Shown here piece by piece: positions 48,045 to 57,204 of a stretch of 64,000 nt of DNA. The notes below the pieces were generated by a model, which made no database searches, had not been told where the DNA came from, and saw nothing but the letters and a program-made list of their open reading frames with translations. The position numbers were made by a program, and so were the translations under genes. Positions within the stretch are counted from its first letter, which is position 1, and each line of letters opens with the position of its first letter. The DNA is from Pseudomonas fluorescens Q2-87 (GTDB lineage: Bacteria; Pseudomonadota; Gammaproteobacteria; Pseudomonadales; Pseudomonadaceae), in NCBI RefSeq assembly GCF_000281895.1, contig NZ_CM001558.1:4158556-4222555 (forward strand), in the 5' to 3' direction.

Positions 48045-48945
48045 GCGCCGCCGAGCTCCCCAACAGAGGCGAACCGGCTGGCAGGTGCACACGCAAAGCC
48101 TTCGGGCGTACCGTGAAACGCAAGGTGTCGACCTGCAACGGCTCGCCATCCAGATTGATGTCCAGGCCTTGCGCGACCTTGATTTCTATCCAGGGCAAGC
48201 GGGCCCGGACAAACATATTGTCGATGCCCAGCCCGCCCGCCAGCAGATCCTTCAACGTACTGACCACTTCCTGGGGCGCCGGCAAAATGCTGACGTCGAG
48301 CAGCCCATCATCGGCTACCGCTTCCGGGCACAGTACATGGCCGCCCCCCGCTTGCTGGCCATTGCCAATGCCCAGCGCCAGCAAATCGCCCTGCCAGTGA
48401 AAACCCGGGCCCTGCAGTTCGCCATAGGCGGCGCTCAGCTCGCTGAACCGTGACAAACCGGTGAACAGGTAGGCGGCGCCTCCCAAGACTTTTTTCAGGT
48501 CTTCCGACGTGTTCGCGGTCACTTGGCTGCCGAAGCCACCCGTGGCCATGTTCAGGAAGATCCGACCGCCAACTTCGCCCACGTCGATGGGCTGCGGCGC
48601 GACGTCCAGTAAATCCAGGGCCTGTTCCGGTTCCAGCGGGACGCCGGCCGCCCGGGCAAAATCATTGGCAGTGCCCAGCGGCAGCAGGACGAGGCTGGCG
48701 CCACCGGACTGCTGGACAATCGCTTCGGCGATATCACGCAAGGTCCCGTCGCCGCCGCCGGCGATCAGATGCGTATGACCGGCATCGAGGGCCTCGTTAA
48801 CGCATCGCTGGGCGTCACCGGCTTCCCAGGTCAACCGTACCGCCAGGTCCCAACCCTGCTTGCGCTTGAGCATTACCGCTGCGCGAACCTCTTCGTTGAG
48901 CGCTTGCTTGCCATGCAAAATCAACAGCGCCTTGCCTTTGCTCAT
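48028..48945 (-). CDS. yegS: YegS-like diacylglycerol/lipid kinase
   Basis: 305 residues. The DAGK catalytic fold has the ATP-binding motif AGGGDGTLRDIAEAI (about 62-76), LPLGTANDFARAAGVP, and the C-terminal INLDGEPLQVDTLRF. Members phosphorylate phosphatidylglycerol or diacylglycerol with a loosely bound metal. It is convergent with the response-regulator gene (17-nt overlap). The same gene sits a few genes from moeA in PAO1. Confidence 0.88.
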   Translation of the reverse strand: MSKGKALLILHGKQALNEEVRAAVMLKRKQGWDLAVRLTWEAGDAQRCVNEALDAGHTHLIAGGGDGTLRDIAEAIVQQSGGASLVLLPLGTANDFARAAGVPLEPEQALDLLDVAPQPIDVGEVGGRIFLNMATGGFGSQVTANTSEDLKKVLGGAAYLFTGLSRFSELSAAYGELQGPGFHWQGDLLALGIGNGQQAGGGHVLCPEAVADDGLLDVSILPAPQEVVSTLKDLLAGGLGIDNMFVRARLPWIEIKVAQGLDINLDGEPLQVDTLRFTVRPKALRVHLPAGSPLLGSSAALNRPG

Positions 48946-49402
48946 GCGTTTTCTCCGTCATTGGAAGGTTCAGGAAATGGGACCGCTCGATGCGCCGAAA
49001 AAGCCCGAAGCATTCGATCTAAATAAAAAATAGTCACGCCGGCCACCGAAGAAACCTACGGAACCGCTCATTCGATCGGGATTTCTGCATTCGAAGAGTT
49101 TTCTTACAAGATCTGGCGAATCAGCTCAATTGACCCTCCGTCGGTATTGAGACACCTTGGCATTCTGTTTTGCCGGACCGGTAAAAATCTAACCAGCACA
49201 AGGAAGTACTCACCCATGGATGGATACATCGCGCCCCGCTGGGGCCGGATCAGTGGTTCGAACAATCATGGCCAAGGGGATGAACCGTCCCATGCGTAAC
49301 CATGAATACAAGCTCTCTCCCCCGCAAATCCCGTCCTTGGGAAACAAGCGGGCCGATACTCGAAACGAATGCAGTTGCAGTAGTCCCATTGGAGGAATCG
49401 AT
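48946..49402. other. 457-nt region between yegS and a small membrane-protein gene
   Basis: The first 250 nt are AT-richer than the surroundings and hold the yegS promoter region. From about 49216 several ATG codons open the frame of the following small gene, but none has a good ribosome-binding site, so this part is treated as leader or an uncertain N-terminal extension. No RNA gene or repeat was recognised. Confidence 0.35.
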
Positions 49403-49597
49403 TTGGAACCGCGCGTCGTTGAACTGGAAACCCACCTTAAATACATCCGTAAAGACATGGATGAAATTCGTACCGACGTGAAGATAATCCGTCACAGGCT
49501 GGCCTATTCGGCCGGCGCGGCGGCGATGGTACTCGGCCTGCTGGGGTGGGTTGCGAACAACCGTTTCGATCAGTTGGTGATGCTGCTCACGCGATAA
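49403..49597 (+). CDS. Small coiled-coil membrane protein of unknown function
   Basis: 64 residues from a TTG at 49403 with a strong GGAGGA 6-7 nt upstream. It starts with a heptad-like charged helix (VVELETHLKYIRKDMDEIRT, then DVKIIRHRL) followed by one membrane helix (AGAAAMVLGLLGWVANN) and a short tail. This architecture resembles small XhlA-like or phage-type membrane proteins but no family is certain. Longer forms from ATG codons at 49220, 49268, 49280 or 49292 are open but lack ribosome-binding sites. There is no operon partner. Confidence 0.6.
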   Translation: MEPRVVELETHLKYIRKDMDEIRTDVKIIRHRLAYSAGAAAMVLGLLGWVANNRFDQLVMLLTR

Positions 49598-49655
49598 GCG
49601 TGGCGAGGGAACAGGCCCGGGCATCCAGCTCGGGCCATGAACATCTGCCAACGTG

Positions 49656-50882
49656 CTAGCCCAGGAGCTCGCTCAAGGGAATGAAGCCTACTTCATCGCC
49701 CTCCATCAGCGTCCGCTCTTCGAGTACTTCGACCAAGCCGTCGGCCCAGGCCGCGCTGCGCAGCACACCGGAGCTTTGATTGCAGTAGATGATCGCTCGA
49801 CCGTTTTCCATACGGCCTCGCAGGTATTCCCGCCGACTGCCCGCCTTCGGCCAGGCGAAACCGGCCGGCACCTTGAACGTGAGCGGCGCCACCGACTGAA
49901 CGCCCTGACGTCTCAGCAGGTAAGGCCTTGCCAGCAGCGCGAAGGTCACCAGGGTCGAAGCCGGGTTTCCAGGCAGGCCTATCACCGGCACGCCTCGGTA
50001 ATGCCCGAACGTCAGCGGCTTGCCAGGCTTGATAGCGAGTTTCCACAGCGCCAGCTCACCGTCCTCGCGCAGGGCTATGCCGAGAAAGTCCGCCTCTCCC
50101 ACCGATACCCCGCCAGTGGACAGGATCAGGTCGACCTCCGACAGTTGCGCCAGGCGTGCGCGGGTAGCCGGCAAATCGTCAGGCAGGATGCCCGCATCAA
50201 CCACCTCGCAGCCCATGCCTTGCAGCCAGCCACACAGCACCACGCGGTTGCTGTTGTAGATCTGGCCGGGGCCCAGTGCCTGCCCGGGCTCGACCAGCTC
50301 ATCACCGGTGGACAGGACCGCGACACGGACCTTGCGCACCACCTCCACCGATGCACAACCCAGGGATGCCGCCAGCCCCAGCTCGATCGGCCCCAGGCGC
50401 GTACCGGCAGCGAGAACTTGCTCACCCACGGTCGTTTCCTGTCCTTGCGGACGAATGTTTTGCCCACTGCGCATCGGCTCGGTAAACCTTACCCGCTCGT
50501 CGCTATCGACCACGGCGTTTTCCTGCATCTCGACACAGTCGGCGCCGTCTGGAACCGGGGCCCCAGTGAAGATCCGCGCACAGGTACCGAGGGCCAGCGG
50601 CTCCGGGGCCTGTCCGGCGAAAATCCGCTGACTGACCGCCAACGGCTCGCCCTTCCAGTCTGCCAGTCGCAAGGCATAACCGTCCATGGCACTGTTGGGC
50701 CAGGGGGGCAGGTCCAGGGTCGATACCAGATCCTCGGCAAGCACCCGCCCCTGTGCCAAGGCCAACGGCAAGCGCTCGCGCTGCAGGATCGGCGTGGCGT
50801 TCGCCATCTCCAGCAATCGCTCCAACGCAACCTCGACGGCCATCAAGGCGCCCGCCTTGCCCGGTTTACCCACGGGATTCAC
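49656..50882 (-). CDS. moeA: Molybdopterin molybdenumtransferase MoeA
   Basis: 408 residues. MoeA inserts molybdate into adenylated molybdopterin. Visible are PWPNSAMDGYALR, RIFTGAPVPDGADCVEMQE, VAVLSTGDELVEPG, ILSTGGVSVGEADF and GLPGNPASTLVTF. The GTG at 50882 overlaps the moaB 3' end by 17 nt, so the two are coupled. With moaB and mobA it supplies late steps of molybdenum-cofactor synthesis, needed for the nitrate reductase whose 3' end starts this window. Confidence 0.95.
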   Translation of the reverse strand: MNPVGKPGKAGALMAVEVALERLLEMANATPILQRERLPLALAQGRVLAEDLVSTLDLPPWPNSAMDGYALRLADWKGEPLAVSQRIFAGQAPEPLALGTCARIFTGAPVPDGADCVEMQENAVVDSDERVRFTEPMRSGQNIRPQGQETTVGEQVLAAGTRLGPIELGLAASLGCASVEVVRKVRVAVLSTGDELVEPGQALGPGQIYNSNRVVLCGWLQGMGCEVVDAGILPDDLPATRARLAQLSEVDLILSTGGVSVGEADFLGIALREDGELALWKLAIKPGKPLTFGHYRGVPVIGLPGNPASTLVTFALLARPYLLRRQGVQSVAPLTFKVPAGFAWPKAGSRREYLRGRMENGRAIIYCNQSSGVLRSAAWADGLVEVLEERTLMEGDEVGFIPLSELLG

Positions 50883-51405
50883 AAGGTGCAGCCTGTTTCA
50901 AATGAGCCACGAAATTACAGGGACGGTGGCGCACGTCCAACTGCTCGGCCAGGATCCCGTCCCACCCGGTACGCACCGCGTTGGTCGACCCTGGCAGGCA
51001 GCACACCAGCGTGCCATTGGCCAGGCCCGCCAGCGCCCGGGACTGCACGGTGGAAGTACCGATGTCTGCCACCGAAATCTGCCGGAACAGTTCGCCAAAG
51101 CCATCCACCTGCTTGTCCAGCAGGCACGTGACGGCTTCCGGCGTGCTGTCACGCCCGGTGAAACCGGTGCCACCGGTGATCAGCACCACTTGCACGACGT
51201 CCTCGGCAATCCAGGTCGCGACTTGCGCCCGGATCTTGTACAAATCATCCTTGAGCAGGACCCGCTCTGCCAGGTTGTGGCCGGCCGCCGTGAGCCGATC
51301 GACGAAGACCTGCCCCGAGGTGTCGGTTTCCAGCGTACGGGTATCACTGACTGTCAGCACCGCGATATTGAGCGGCACGAAAGGTACATCAGCCTTGGCT
51401 TTCAT
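50866..51405 (-). CDS. moaB: Molybdenum cofactor biosynthesis protein MoaB (molybdopterin adenylyltransferase type)
   Basis: 179 residues. The MoaB/Mog fold has IAVLTVSDTRTLETDTSG near the N-terminus and the conserved VVLITGGTGFTGRDSTPEAV at about residues 76-95. It activates molybdopterin by adenylation before MoeA acts. It overlaps moeA and diverges from mobA, with 78 nt between the starts, where both promoters must lie. Confidence 0.94.
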   Translation of the reverse strand: MKAKADVPFVPLNIAVLTVSDTRTLETDTSGQVFVDRLTAAGHNLAERVLLKDDLYKIRAQVATWIAEDVVQVVLITGGTGFTGRDSTPEAVTCLLDKQVDGFGELFRQISVADIGTSTVQSRALAGLANGTLVCCLPGSTNAVRTGWDGILAEQLDVRHRPCNFVAHLKQAAPCESRG

Positions 51406-51483
51406 AGGCTCTTCCAGTTGTAGGGAAAACAGCCTGGTGTTATATCACAGCGCTTCATTTTTTCGCCCCTGCGGAGACACGCC

Positions 51484-52086
51484 ATGAGCCCGAACACACC
51501 CCTGTCGCCCTGCTCCATCCTGCTCCTGGCGGGCGGGCGCGGGCAACGCATGGGCGGCCAGGACAAAGGCCTGGTGGAGTGGCAAGGCGAACCGCTGATC
51601 GCGCATTTGCATCGCAAGACCCGGGCCATGAGCGATGACTTGATTATTTCCTGCAACCGTAACCGGGAACGCTACGCGTTGTACGCCGATCAGTTGGTGC
51701 ATGACGATGAGGGAGATTTTCCCGGGCCATTGGCAGGCATTCGGGCGGGCCTGAAGACTGCCCGGCATCCGTATCTGCTGGTGCTGCCGTGCGATGTACC
51801 GCAAATCGACGCAAGCCTGCTCGACAGCATGCGCATAACGGCCAGCCAACACCCGTATACACCGCTGATGGTGCGACAAGGCGAGCATTGGGAGCCTCTG
51901 CTGTGCGTCATTCCTGTAACCCTGGCCGCGACCTTCGAACAGGCTTGGAACGAAGGCGAACGCAGCCCCGGCCGTATCATGCGCACCCTTCGTGCCGTTG
52001 CGCTGCAATGCCCTGCCGACGATCCGCGGCTGGCAAATCTGAATACGCCGCAATTGCTGGCGCAGCATAAAGGCGTGTCAGATTGA
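51484..52086 (+). CDS. mobA: Molybdenum cofactor guanylyltransferase MobA
   Basis: 200 residues. A nucleotidyltransferase with the N-terminal [20 protein letters not shown] loop, [14 protein letters not shown] and the metal-binding [12 protein letters not shown]. It attaches GMP to molybdenum cofactor for DMSO-reductase-family enzymes such as nitrate reductases. It diverges from moaB-moeA and is followed on the same strand by the small lipoprotein gene. Confidence 0.94.
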   Translation: MSPNTPLSPCSILLLAGGRGQRMGGQDKGLVEWQGEPLIAHLHRKTRAMSDDLIISCNRNRERYALYADQLVHDDEGDFPGPLAGIRAGLKTARHPYLLVLPCDVPQIDASLLDSMRITASQHPYTPLMVRQGEHWEPLLCVIPVTLAATFEQAWNEGERSPGRIMRTLRAVALQCPADDPRLANLNTPQLLAQHKGVSD

Positions 52087-52161
52087 CACTAGCCAGGAAC
52101 TTGCGCGCGTTGTATACGTCTGAAGGTCAGTAACTTGAAGAATCCATTTCGGAGAAACACC

Positions 52162-52383
52162 ATGACTCAACGGACCCTCGCCACTTTCATGCTCGCTCTG
52201 GGCCTCGCCACTCTCGCCGGGTGCGCATCGCCTACAGTGATTACCTTGAATGACGGTCGCGAAATCCAGGCCGTCGACACCCCCAAGTACGACGAAGAAA
52301 GCGGCTTCTACGAATTCGAACAGCTGGATGGCAAGCAGACCCGCGTGAACAAGGATCAGGTTCGTACTGTTAAGGATTTGTAA
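52162..52383 (+). CDS. YgdI/YgdR-family small lipoprotein
   Basis: 73 residues. The signal peptide has a lipobox LAGC at about residues 18-21, so the mature protein is a lipid-anchored domain of about 53 residues. This matches the YgdI/YgdR SH3-like fold: ITLNDGREIQAVDTP, then SGFYEFEQLDGKQTRVNKD. GGAGA lies 6 nt before the ATG; the frame stays open nine codons upstream but has no start with a ribosome site. It is followed by a strong terminator. The function of the family is unknown. Confidence 0.9.
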   Translation: MTQRTLATFMLALGLATLAGCASPTVITLNDGREIQAVDTPKYDEESGFYEFEQLDGKQTRVNKDQVRTVKDL

Positions 52384-52410
52384 TTTGTAACGCTGCTGCC
52401 CCGATGTAGC

Positions 52411-52455
52411 TAAAAAAAACGGTGCTTCCTGAAGAGGAAAGCACCGTTTTTTTTG
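52411..52455. terminator. Rho-independent terminator after the lipoprotein gene
   Basis: Arms ACGGTGCTTCCT and AGGAAAGCACCGT around GAAG, preceded by eight A and followed by eight T. It serves the lipoprotein gene and, from the other side, the convergent pseudouridine synthase gene. Confidence 0.9.
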
Positions 52456-52471
52456 GCTTCGTTTTGGGCAA

Positions 52472-53362
52472 CTACCACTGCAACACAATACTGCTCTCGA
52501 ACACGCGCTCTTCACCCGAAACCGGATCGACAAAACGCAACCCCTGAGCCAGCAGTTTCAATGGGTTGGCATAGTCATCCTCAACGTCCCGAAGCACATC
52601 AGGATAAAACGGATCATTGCAGATCCCAGCCCCAAGGGCGCTCATGTGAACCCGCAACTGATGCTTCTTGCCCGTGACGGGGTACAAGCCATAACGCCAC
52701 AGCCCACCGTTGCGTTCCAGCACTTCGATGGCCGTTTCGGTATTGGGCTCGCCCGGCCCTTCCTGCATTCGGAAGAACGGTTCACCATCGATCATCCGGC
52801 TTCTATGCACCCGGGGGAAGGTCAACCCAGGCAACGCTCGGGCAATGGCCTGGTAGCGCTTTTCGATCTGCCGTGTCGGGAACAGCGATTGATACGCCGA
52901 ACGGGTGTGGGGGTTGGCCGAAAACAACACCAGCCCGGCGGTATGCCGGTCGATACGATGCAAAGGCACCAGATGAGGATTGTCCAGCCGACGGATCAGG
53001 CGTCGCAGCAAGGTTTGCTCGACATATTCGCCCGCCGGCGTGACCGGCAGGAAATGTGGTTTGTCCGCCACCACCAGATGCTCGTCCGCGTACAGGATCG
53101 ACTCCACCACCGGGATTGGCTTCTCGTCGGGCACTTCACGGAAATAATGAATGCGCAGGCCTTCACGGTAAGGCAAGTCGGCGCGAATGGCCCTGCCCTC
53201 TCCGTCCAAAACCCGGCCCCGGGCGATCCGGTCCAGCCATTGCTCGCGGCTGATGGCGCTGAAATGTTCGCACAGGCACTCCAGCACCGTCGGCCATGAG
53301 CCGGGCGGCAAATACAAAGTGCTGGCCTGATGGTGAGCGGCGGAAAACGATGAACCTGACAT
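52472..53362 (-). CDS. RluA-family pseudouridine synthase
   Basis: 296 residues. An N-terminal region (about 1-75) is followed by the RluA catalytic domain with the conserved Asp in VPLHRIDRHTAGLVLFS, the RQIEKRYQAIA strand and GKKHQLRVHMSALGAGI. It modifies uridines in rRNA or tRNA; the exact site is not predictable here. The ATG at 53362 (MSGSSFSAAHH) is chosen; the frame continues upstream to 53413 without a good ribosome site. Confidence 0.88.
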   Translation of the reverse strand: MSGSSFSAAHHQASTLYLPPGSWPTVLECLCEHFSAISREQWLDRIARGRVLDGEGRAIRADLPYREGLRIHYFREVPDEKPIPVVESILYADEHLVVADKPHFLPVTPAGEYVEQTLLRRLIRRLDNPHLVPLHRIDRHTAGLVLFSANPHTRSAYQSLFPTRQIEKRYQAIARALPGLTFPRVHRSRMIDGEPFFRMQEGPGEPNTETAIEVLERNGGLWRYGLYPVTGKKHQLRVHMSALGAGICNDPFYPDVLRDVEDDYANPLKLLAQGLRFVDPVSGEERVFESSIVLQW

Positions 53363-53433
53363 TGAAGACTCTTGACGTTTTTTGCAGGACGGCATTATCC
53401 GCCAGTCACGCAAGCCCGCCCAGCGCTATTGCT

Positions 53434-53754
53434 TCATGCCGGGAGTGAAGCAGGCTTTGCCGCCGCCTCGGTGAATTCCTTCAGCCAGCGCAGCACGTCC
53501 ACCGCCTCCCAGCGACCCGGATCGTACAACGCGTACAACAAGCCCTGGTAACCCACCACGTCCAGCTGCTTGTGATAGCCGGCACGCTGGAACAGTGCCT
53601 CGATCTCGGCGAAACAGGTATTGAAATGCAGTTTATTGAAGGGCGTCTTGCCTTCGGTAACCAATCCATCCAGGCGCAATTCCAGGACCGCCTCGTGCAC
53701 AACGTCCGCGGACATCCTGTTTACGCTGCTTTTTAGTTGTTCGACATTGACCAA
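53434..53754 (-). CDS. Conserved hypothetical protein, about 106 residues
   Basis: 106 residues, no signal peptide or membrane helix, mixed helical composition with FNKLHFNTCFAEIEALFQRA and LYALYDPGRWEAVDVLRWL. I do not recognise a domain. The start is TTG at 53754 with GGAG about 10 nt upstream. It ends 71 nt from the pseudouridine synthase start on the same strand. Base composition and codon use look like the neighbours, so it is likely a real gene. Confidence 0.65.
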   Translation of the reverse strand: MVNVEQLKSSVNRMSADVVHEAVLELRLDGLVTEGKTPFNKLHFNTCFAEIEALFQRAGYHKQLDVVGYQGLLYALYDPGRWEAVDVLRWLKEFTEAAAKPASLPA

Positions 53755-53845
53755 GGGGGCACACTCCGGATAGCTGTATAGGCATACAGTAACCGAAACA
53801 CCCGGTTATCGCCAATCGTCGTATCAGGAACCGACGGACGCACGC

Positions 53846-54085
53846 TCAACGCAGGAAATTGGCGATCTGTTCGGTCTCGAAGGGCCACTCCAGCTCGGCC
53901 CCGGTATCCAGCCTGCGCAGCACCGGGATACGCAACGCATAATCGTCCACCCAGGCTTCGTTTTCTGAAATGTCCACCAGTTCCACCAGTAAGTGTTCTT
54001 CAACAACGAAAGGCATCAGCATGGCTTCGGCGACTTCGCAGAGATGACAACCCAGGGTGCCGAACAACTGGCATTCAGGAAGCAT
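53846..54085 (-). CDS. Glutaredoxin-like protein (DUF836 type)
   Basis: 79 residues. The N-terminal CQLFGTLGCHLCEVAEAML has the C-x-x-C pair at about residues 12-15, followed by DISENEAWVDDYALRIPVLRR with the cis-proline expected for a thioredoxin fold. This is the short single-domain glutaredoxin-like family often linked to redox control of small partners. The ATG at 54085 is chosen over a TTG five codons upstream. Confidence 0.82.
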   Translation of the reverse strand: MLPECQLFGTLGCHLCEVAEAMLMPFVVEEHLLVELVDISENEAWVDDYALRIPVLRRLDTGAELEWPFETEQIANFLR

Positions 54086-54262
54086 GGCAGGTAGACCCAA
54101 AAAAGAGAGACGGTCATTCTAGGCCTGCCCCTGGAAACCGTCGAGTTGCGAGCCCGCGTCAAGGTGTTTCGGTAAAACGCTGATGCAAATCACCGGACGC
54201 CAACGCCTTTGCGGCGACCCTTGTCGCAATTTCCCCTCTACGCTGTGCGTTGCAGCCTTGAA

Positions 54263-55987
54263 ATGGAGTTCCCCTTGTTTGCCAACCTGCTGATCATCCT
54301 CGCCTCGTCCCTGGTGGTCATCGCCCTGTTCAGGCGGCTACGCCTTCCCCCGGTGCTGGGCTACCTCTGCGTCGGGCTGGCGGTCGGACCGACCGCGCTG
54401 GACTGGATCAACGACAGTGAAGAACTGCCGGACCTGGCCGAACTCGGGGTGGTGTTCCTGCTGTTCTCGCTGGGGCTGGAATTTTCCCTGTCGAAGATGC
54501 TGGAGCTGCGCCGAGTGGTGTTCGGCCTCGGCAGCCTGCAGGTGTTGTGCTCCGCAGCGCTCCTGGCCGCGCTGCTGGCATTGGCCGGTGCCCCGGTAGT
54601 CGTCGCACTGTTGCTCGGCGCGGGACTGGCCTTGTCTTCCACCGCCATTGTCAGCAAGGAACTGACCAGCCTCGGAGAAATTTTCAGCAGCCATGGCCAG
54701 AACGCCATTGGCGTCCTGCTATTCCAGGATGTTGTCGCAGTGCTGCTGCTGACCCTCGTGCCGGTGTTCGCCGGCAGCAGCGAACACCCGTGGTATTGGG
54801 CACTGCCTGTGACCCTGGGCAAGACCCTGGTCATGTTCGGTGGCCTGCTGCTGGCCAGCCGCTGGGTATTGCCCCGACTGTTTCACGAGGTGGCCGCGTC
54901 CCGGTCCGCGGAACTGTTCGTACTGCTGGCCCTGGTGATTGTACTGCTGACGGCGTGGCTGACCCACCTGCTGGGATTGTCACCGGCATTGGGGGCTTTC
55001 CTGGCGGGCATGCTGCTTGGGGAAAGTCATTACCGACACCAGATCGAGGCCGATATACGCCCATTCCGCGACATCCTGCTCGGGCTGTTTTTCGTCAGTA
55101 TCGGCATGCTCATCGACCTGCAACTGTTCATCGCCGATGGCCTGCTGATCCTCGGGCTTTGCCTCGGCCTGATGCTGATCAAGGGCTGCGTGGTCGCCGC
55201 CCTGGTCAAATGGCGCGGCAGCGATGGTGAAACGGCCTGGCGCAGCGGTCTGGCCCTGGCCCAAGGTGGCGAATTCTGTTTTGCGTTGATGGCATCAATG
55301 CAGCAGAACCGCCTCATGCCCGCCGAGATCAGCGGCCTGCTGCTGGCGGCAACGTTCTGCTCGATGCTGTTGACCCCACTGTTACTGCGCGCCGCGCCGC
55401 GCATTGCCGCCCGCCTGCATCGCAAGCCCAACGAAGAGGCGCAACTGGATCAGATCAGTGCACTCAATGCCGGCTTGTCGGGGCATGTGGTGATCTGCGG
55501 CTACGGGCGCGTCGGCCAGTCAATCGGCCGGTTCCTGCGCCGGGAAAACCAGGCGTTCGTCGCCCTGGACGACGACCCGGTCATTATTCAGGAGGCCACC
55601 GTCGGGGAAAAATGCGTGCATTACGGGGATTCGCGACGAGGCGACCTGCTCGCTGCCGTTGGCTTGAGCCGCGCCAGGCTGTTGGTGATCGCGGTGGACA
55701 AAACTGACATCGCCATCACCGTACTCAAGGCGGCCAGAGGGGTCAGCACGCAGGTGCCGATCCTGGTGCGCACCCGTGATGACAGCCAACTGGCCGAGTT
55801 GCAGGCTGCCGGAGCCACCGAAGTGGTTCCGGAGCTGCTGGAGTCGAGCCTGATGCTGGCTTCCCATGCCCTGATCATGCTCGGGCTGCCCGAACAGCAG
55901 GTCCAACATCACGTGGACCAGGTCCGTCACGATCGCTATCGCCTGCTGCACGGCTTTTATCCTGGCAACCAGGACAAGGAGCCTTGA
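54263..55987 (+). CDS. Kef-type (CPA2) potassium/proton antiporter with TrkA-N domain
   Basis: 574 residues. About twelve membrane helices of the Na/H exchanger fold (FANLLIILASSLVVIALF, LGVVFLLFSLGLEFS, LALSSTAIVSKEL, ALGAFLAGMLLGESHYRHQI) are followed by a cytoplasmic TrkA-N domain with the nucleotide-binding VVICGYGRVGQSIG (about 427-440). No separate KefF/KefG gene is nearby. ATG 54263 is listed, but TTG at 54275 has GGAG 7 nt upstream and may be the true start. It ends 8 nt from the convergent ammonium transporter gene. Confidence 0.88.
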   Translation: MEFPLFANLLIILASSLVVIALFRRLRLPPVLGYLCVGLAVGPTALDWINDSEELPDLAELGVVFLLFSLGLEFSLSKMLELRRVVFGLGSLQVLCSAALLAALLALAGAPVVVALLLGAGLALSSTAIVSKELTSLGEIFSSHGQNAIGVLLFQDVVAVLLLTLVPVFAGSSEHPWYWALPVTLGKTLVMFGGLLLASRWVLPRLFHEVAASRSAELFVLLALVIVLLTAWLTHLLGLSPALGAFLAGMLLGESHYRHQIEADIRPFRDILLGLFFVSIGMLIDLQLFIADGLLILGLCLGLMLIKGCVVAALVKWRGSDGETAWRSGLALAQGGEFCFALMASMQQNRLMPAEISGLLLAATFCSMLLTPLLLRAAPRIAARLHRKPNEEAQLDQISALNAGLSGHVVICGYGRVGQSIGRFLRRENQAFVALDDDPVIIQEATVGEKCVHYGDSRRGDLLAAVGLSRARLLVIAVDKTDIAITVLKAARGVSTQVPILVRTRDDSQLAELQAAGATEVVPELLESSLMLASHALIMLGLPEQQVQHHVDQVRHDRYRLLHGFYPGNQDKEP

Positions 55988-55995
55988 TGCGACGG

Positions 55996-57204
55996 TCAGT
56001 CCTGGCTGACCGCGCCGATCTTGTGGATCGACAGGTCGGCACCGTAATACTCCTCTTCCTGGGTCAGGCGCAGGCCCAGCAAGGCCTTGATCACGCCATA
56101 GACCGCGAATCCGCCAGCCAGGGCAACGACGACACCCAGCGCCGTGCCGATCAACTGGCTGGCCAGGCTGACCCCACCCAGGCCACCCAACGCATCCTGG
56201 CCAAAGATGCCACAGGCGATCCCGCCCCAGACGCCACACAGGCCATGCAGGGGCCAGACGCCGAGCACATCGTCGATCTTCCACTTGCCCTGGGCCGCGG
56301 TGAAGCACCAGACAAACAAGGCCCCGGCAATCGCACCGGTCGCCAGCGCGCCCACCGGATGCATCAAGTCGGAACCGGCACAGACCGCGACCAAACCGGC
56401 CAATGGGCCGTTGTGCAGGAAGCCCGGGTCATTGCGCCCGACAACCAACGCCGCCACGGTGCCGCCCACCATGGCCATCAAGGAATTGACCGCCACCAGG
56501 CCACTCACCCCTGGCAATGTCTGGGCACTCATCACGTTGAAACCGAACCAACCGACAATCAGGATCCACGAACCCAGGGCCAGGAACGGAATGCTCGAGG
56601 GCGCGAACGCCACCAGGCGACCGTCCCGGTAGCGACCGTTACGCGGCCCGAGCAACAGCACGGCGGCCAGCGCCAGCCAGCCGCCCATGGCGTGTACCAC
56701 CACGGAACCGGCAAAATCATGGAAACTGGCACCGAACCGGGCCTGCAACCAGGCCTGCACACCAAAATTGCCGTTCCACACCACGCCTTCGAAGAAGGGA
56801 TAGACAAACGCCACGATCAGCACCGTGGCGCACAACTGTGGCGCGAAACGCGCACGCTCGGCGATACCGCCAGAAATGATGGCCGGGATCGCGGCGGCAA
56901 AGGTCAGCAGGAAGAAAAACTTCACTAGGCTATAGCCATGATCGGTACTAAGGGCCGCCGCCGGTTGCAGGAAGGTCACGCCATAGGACACCCAATAGCC
57001 TATAAAGAAATACGCCAAGGTCGAGACAGCGAAATCGCTGAGAATTTTAGACAGTGCGTTGACTTGGTTCTTCAACCGGACCGTTCCCACTTCAAGGAAG
57101 GCAAAACCGGCATGCATGGCCAGAACCATGACCGCACCGAGCAGGATGAACAGCGTGTTGGAGCTGTGGACGAGACTGTCCACGGCACTTTGCATATTTT
57201 CCAT
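55996..57204 (-). CDS. Ammonium transporter (Amt/AmtB family)
   Basis: 402 residues, eleven hydrophobic segments. The Amt signatures are visible: GFAFLEVGTVRLKNQVNAL, the first pore His in FHDFAGSVVVHAMGG (D and H pairs) and the second in PLHGLCGVWGGIACGIFG. It has no cleavable signal peptide. The ATG at 57204 (MENMQSAVD) is chosen; upstream codons to 57324 are not credible coding sequence. No glnK gene is beside it, unlike the main Pseudomonas amtB locus, so this is probably a second ammonium transporter. Confidence 0.9.
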   Translation of the reverse strand: MENMQSAVDSLVHSSNTLFILLGAVMVLAMHAGFAFLEVGTVRLKNQVNALSKILSDFAVSTLAYFFIGYWVSYGVTFLQPAAALSTDHGYSLVKFFFLLTFAAAIPAIISGGIAERARFAPQLCATVLIVAFVYPFFEGVVWNGNFGVQAWLQARFGASFHDFAGSVVVHAMGGWLALAAVLLLGPRNGRYRDGRLVAFAPSSIPFLALGSWILIVGWFGFNVMSAQTLPGVSGLVAVNSLMAMVGGTVAALVVGRNDPGFLHNGPLAGLVAVCAGSDLMHPVGALATGAIAGALFVWCFTAAQGKWKIDDVLGVWPLHGLCGVWGGIACGIFGQDALGGLGGVSLASQLIGTALGVVVALAGGFAVYGVIKALLGLRLTQEEEYYGADLSIHKIGAVSQD

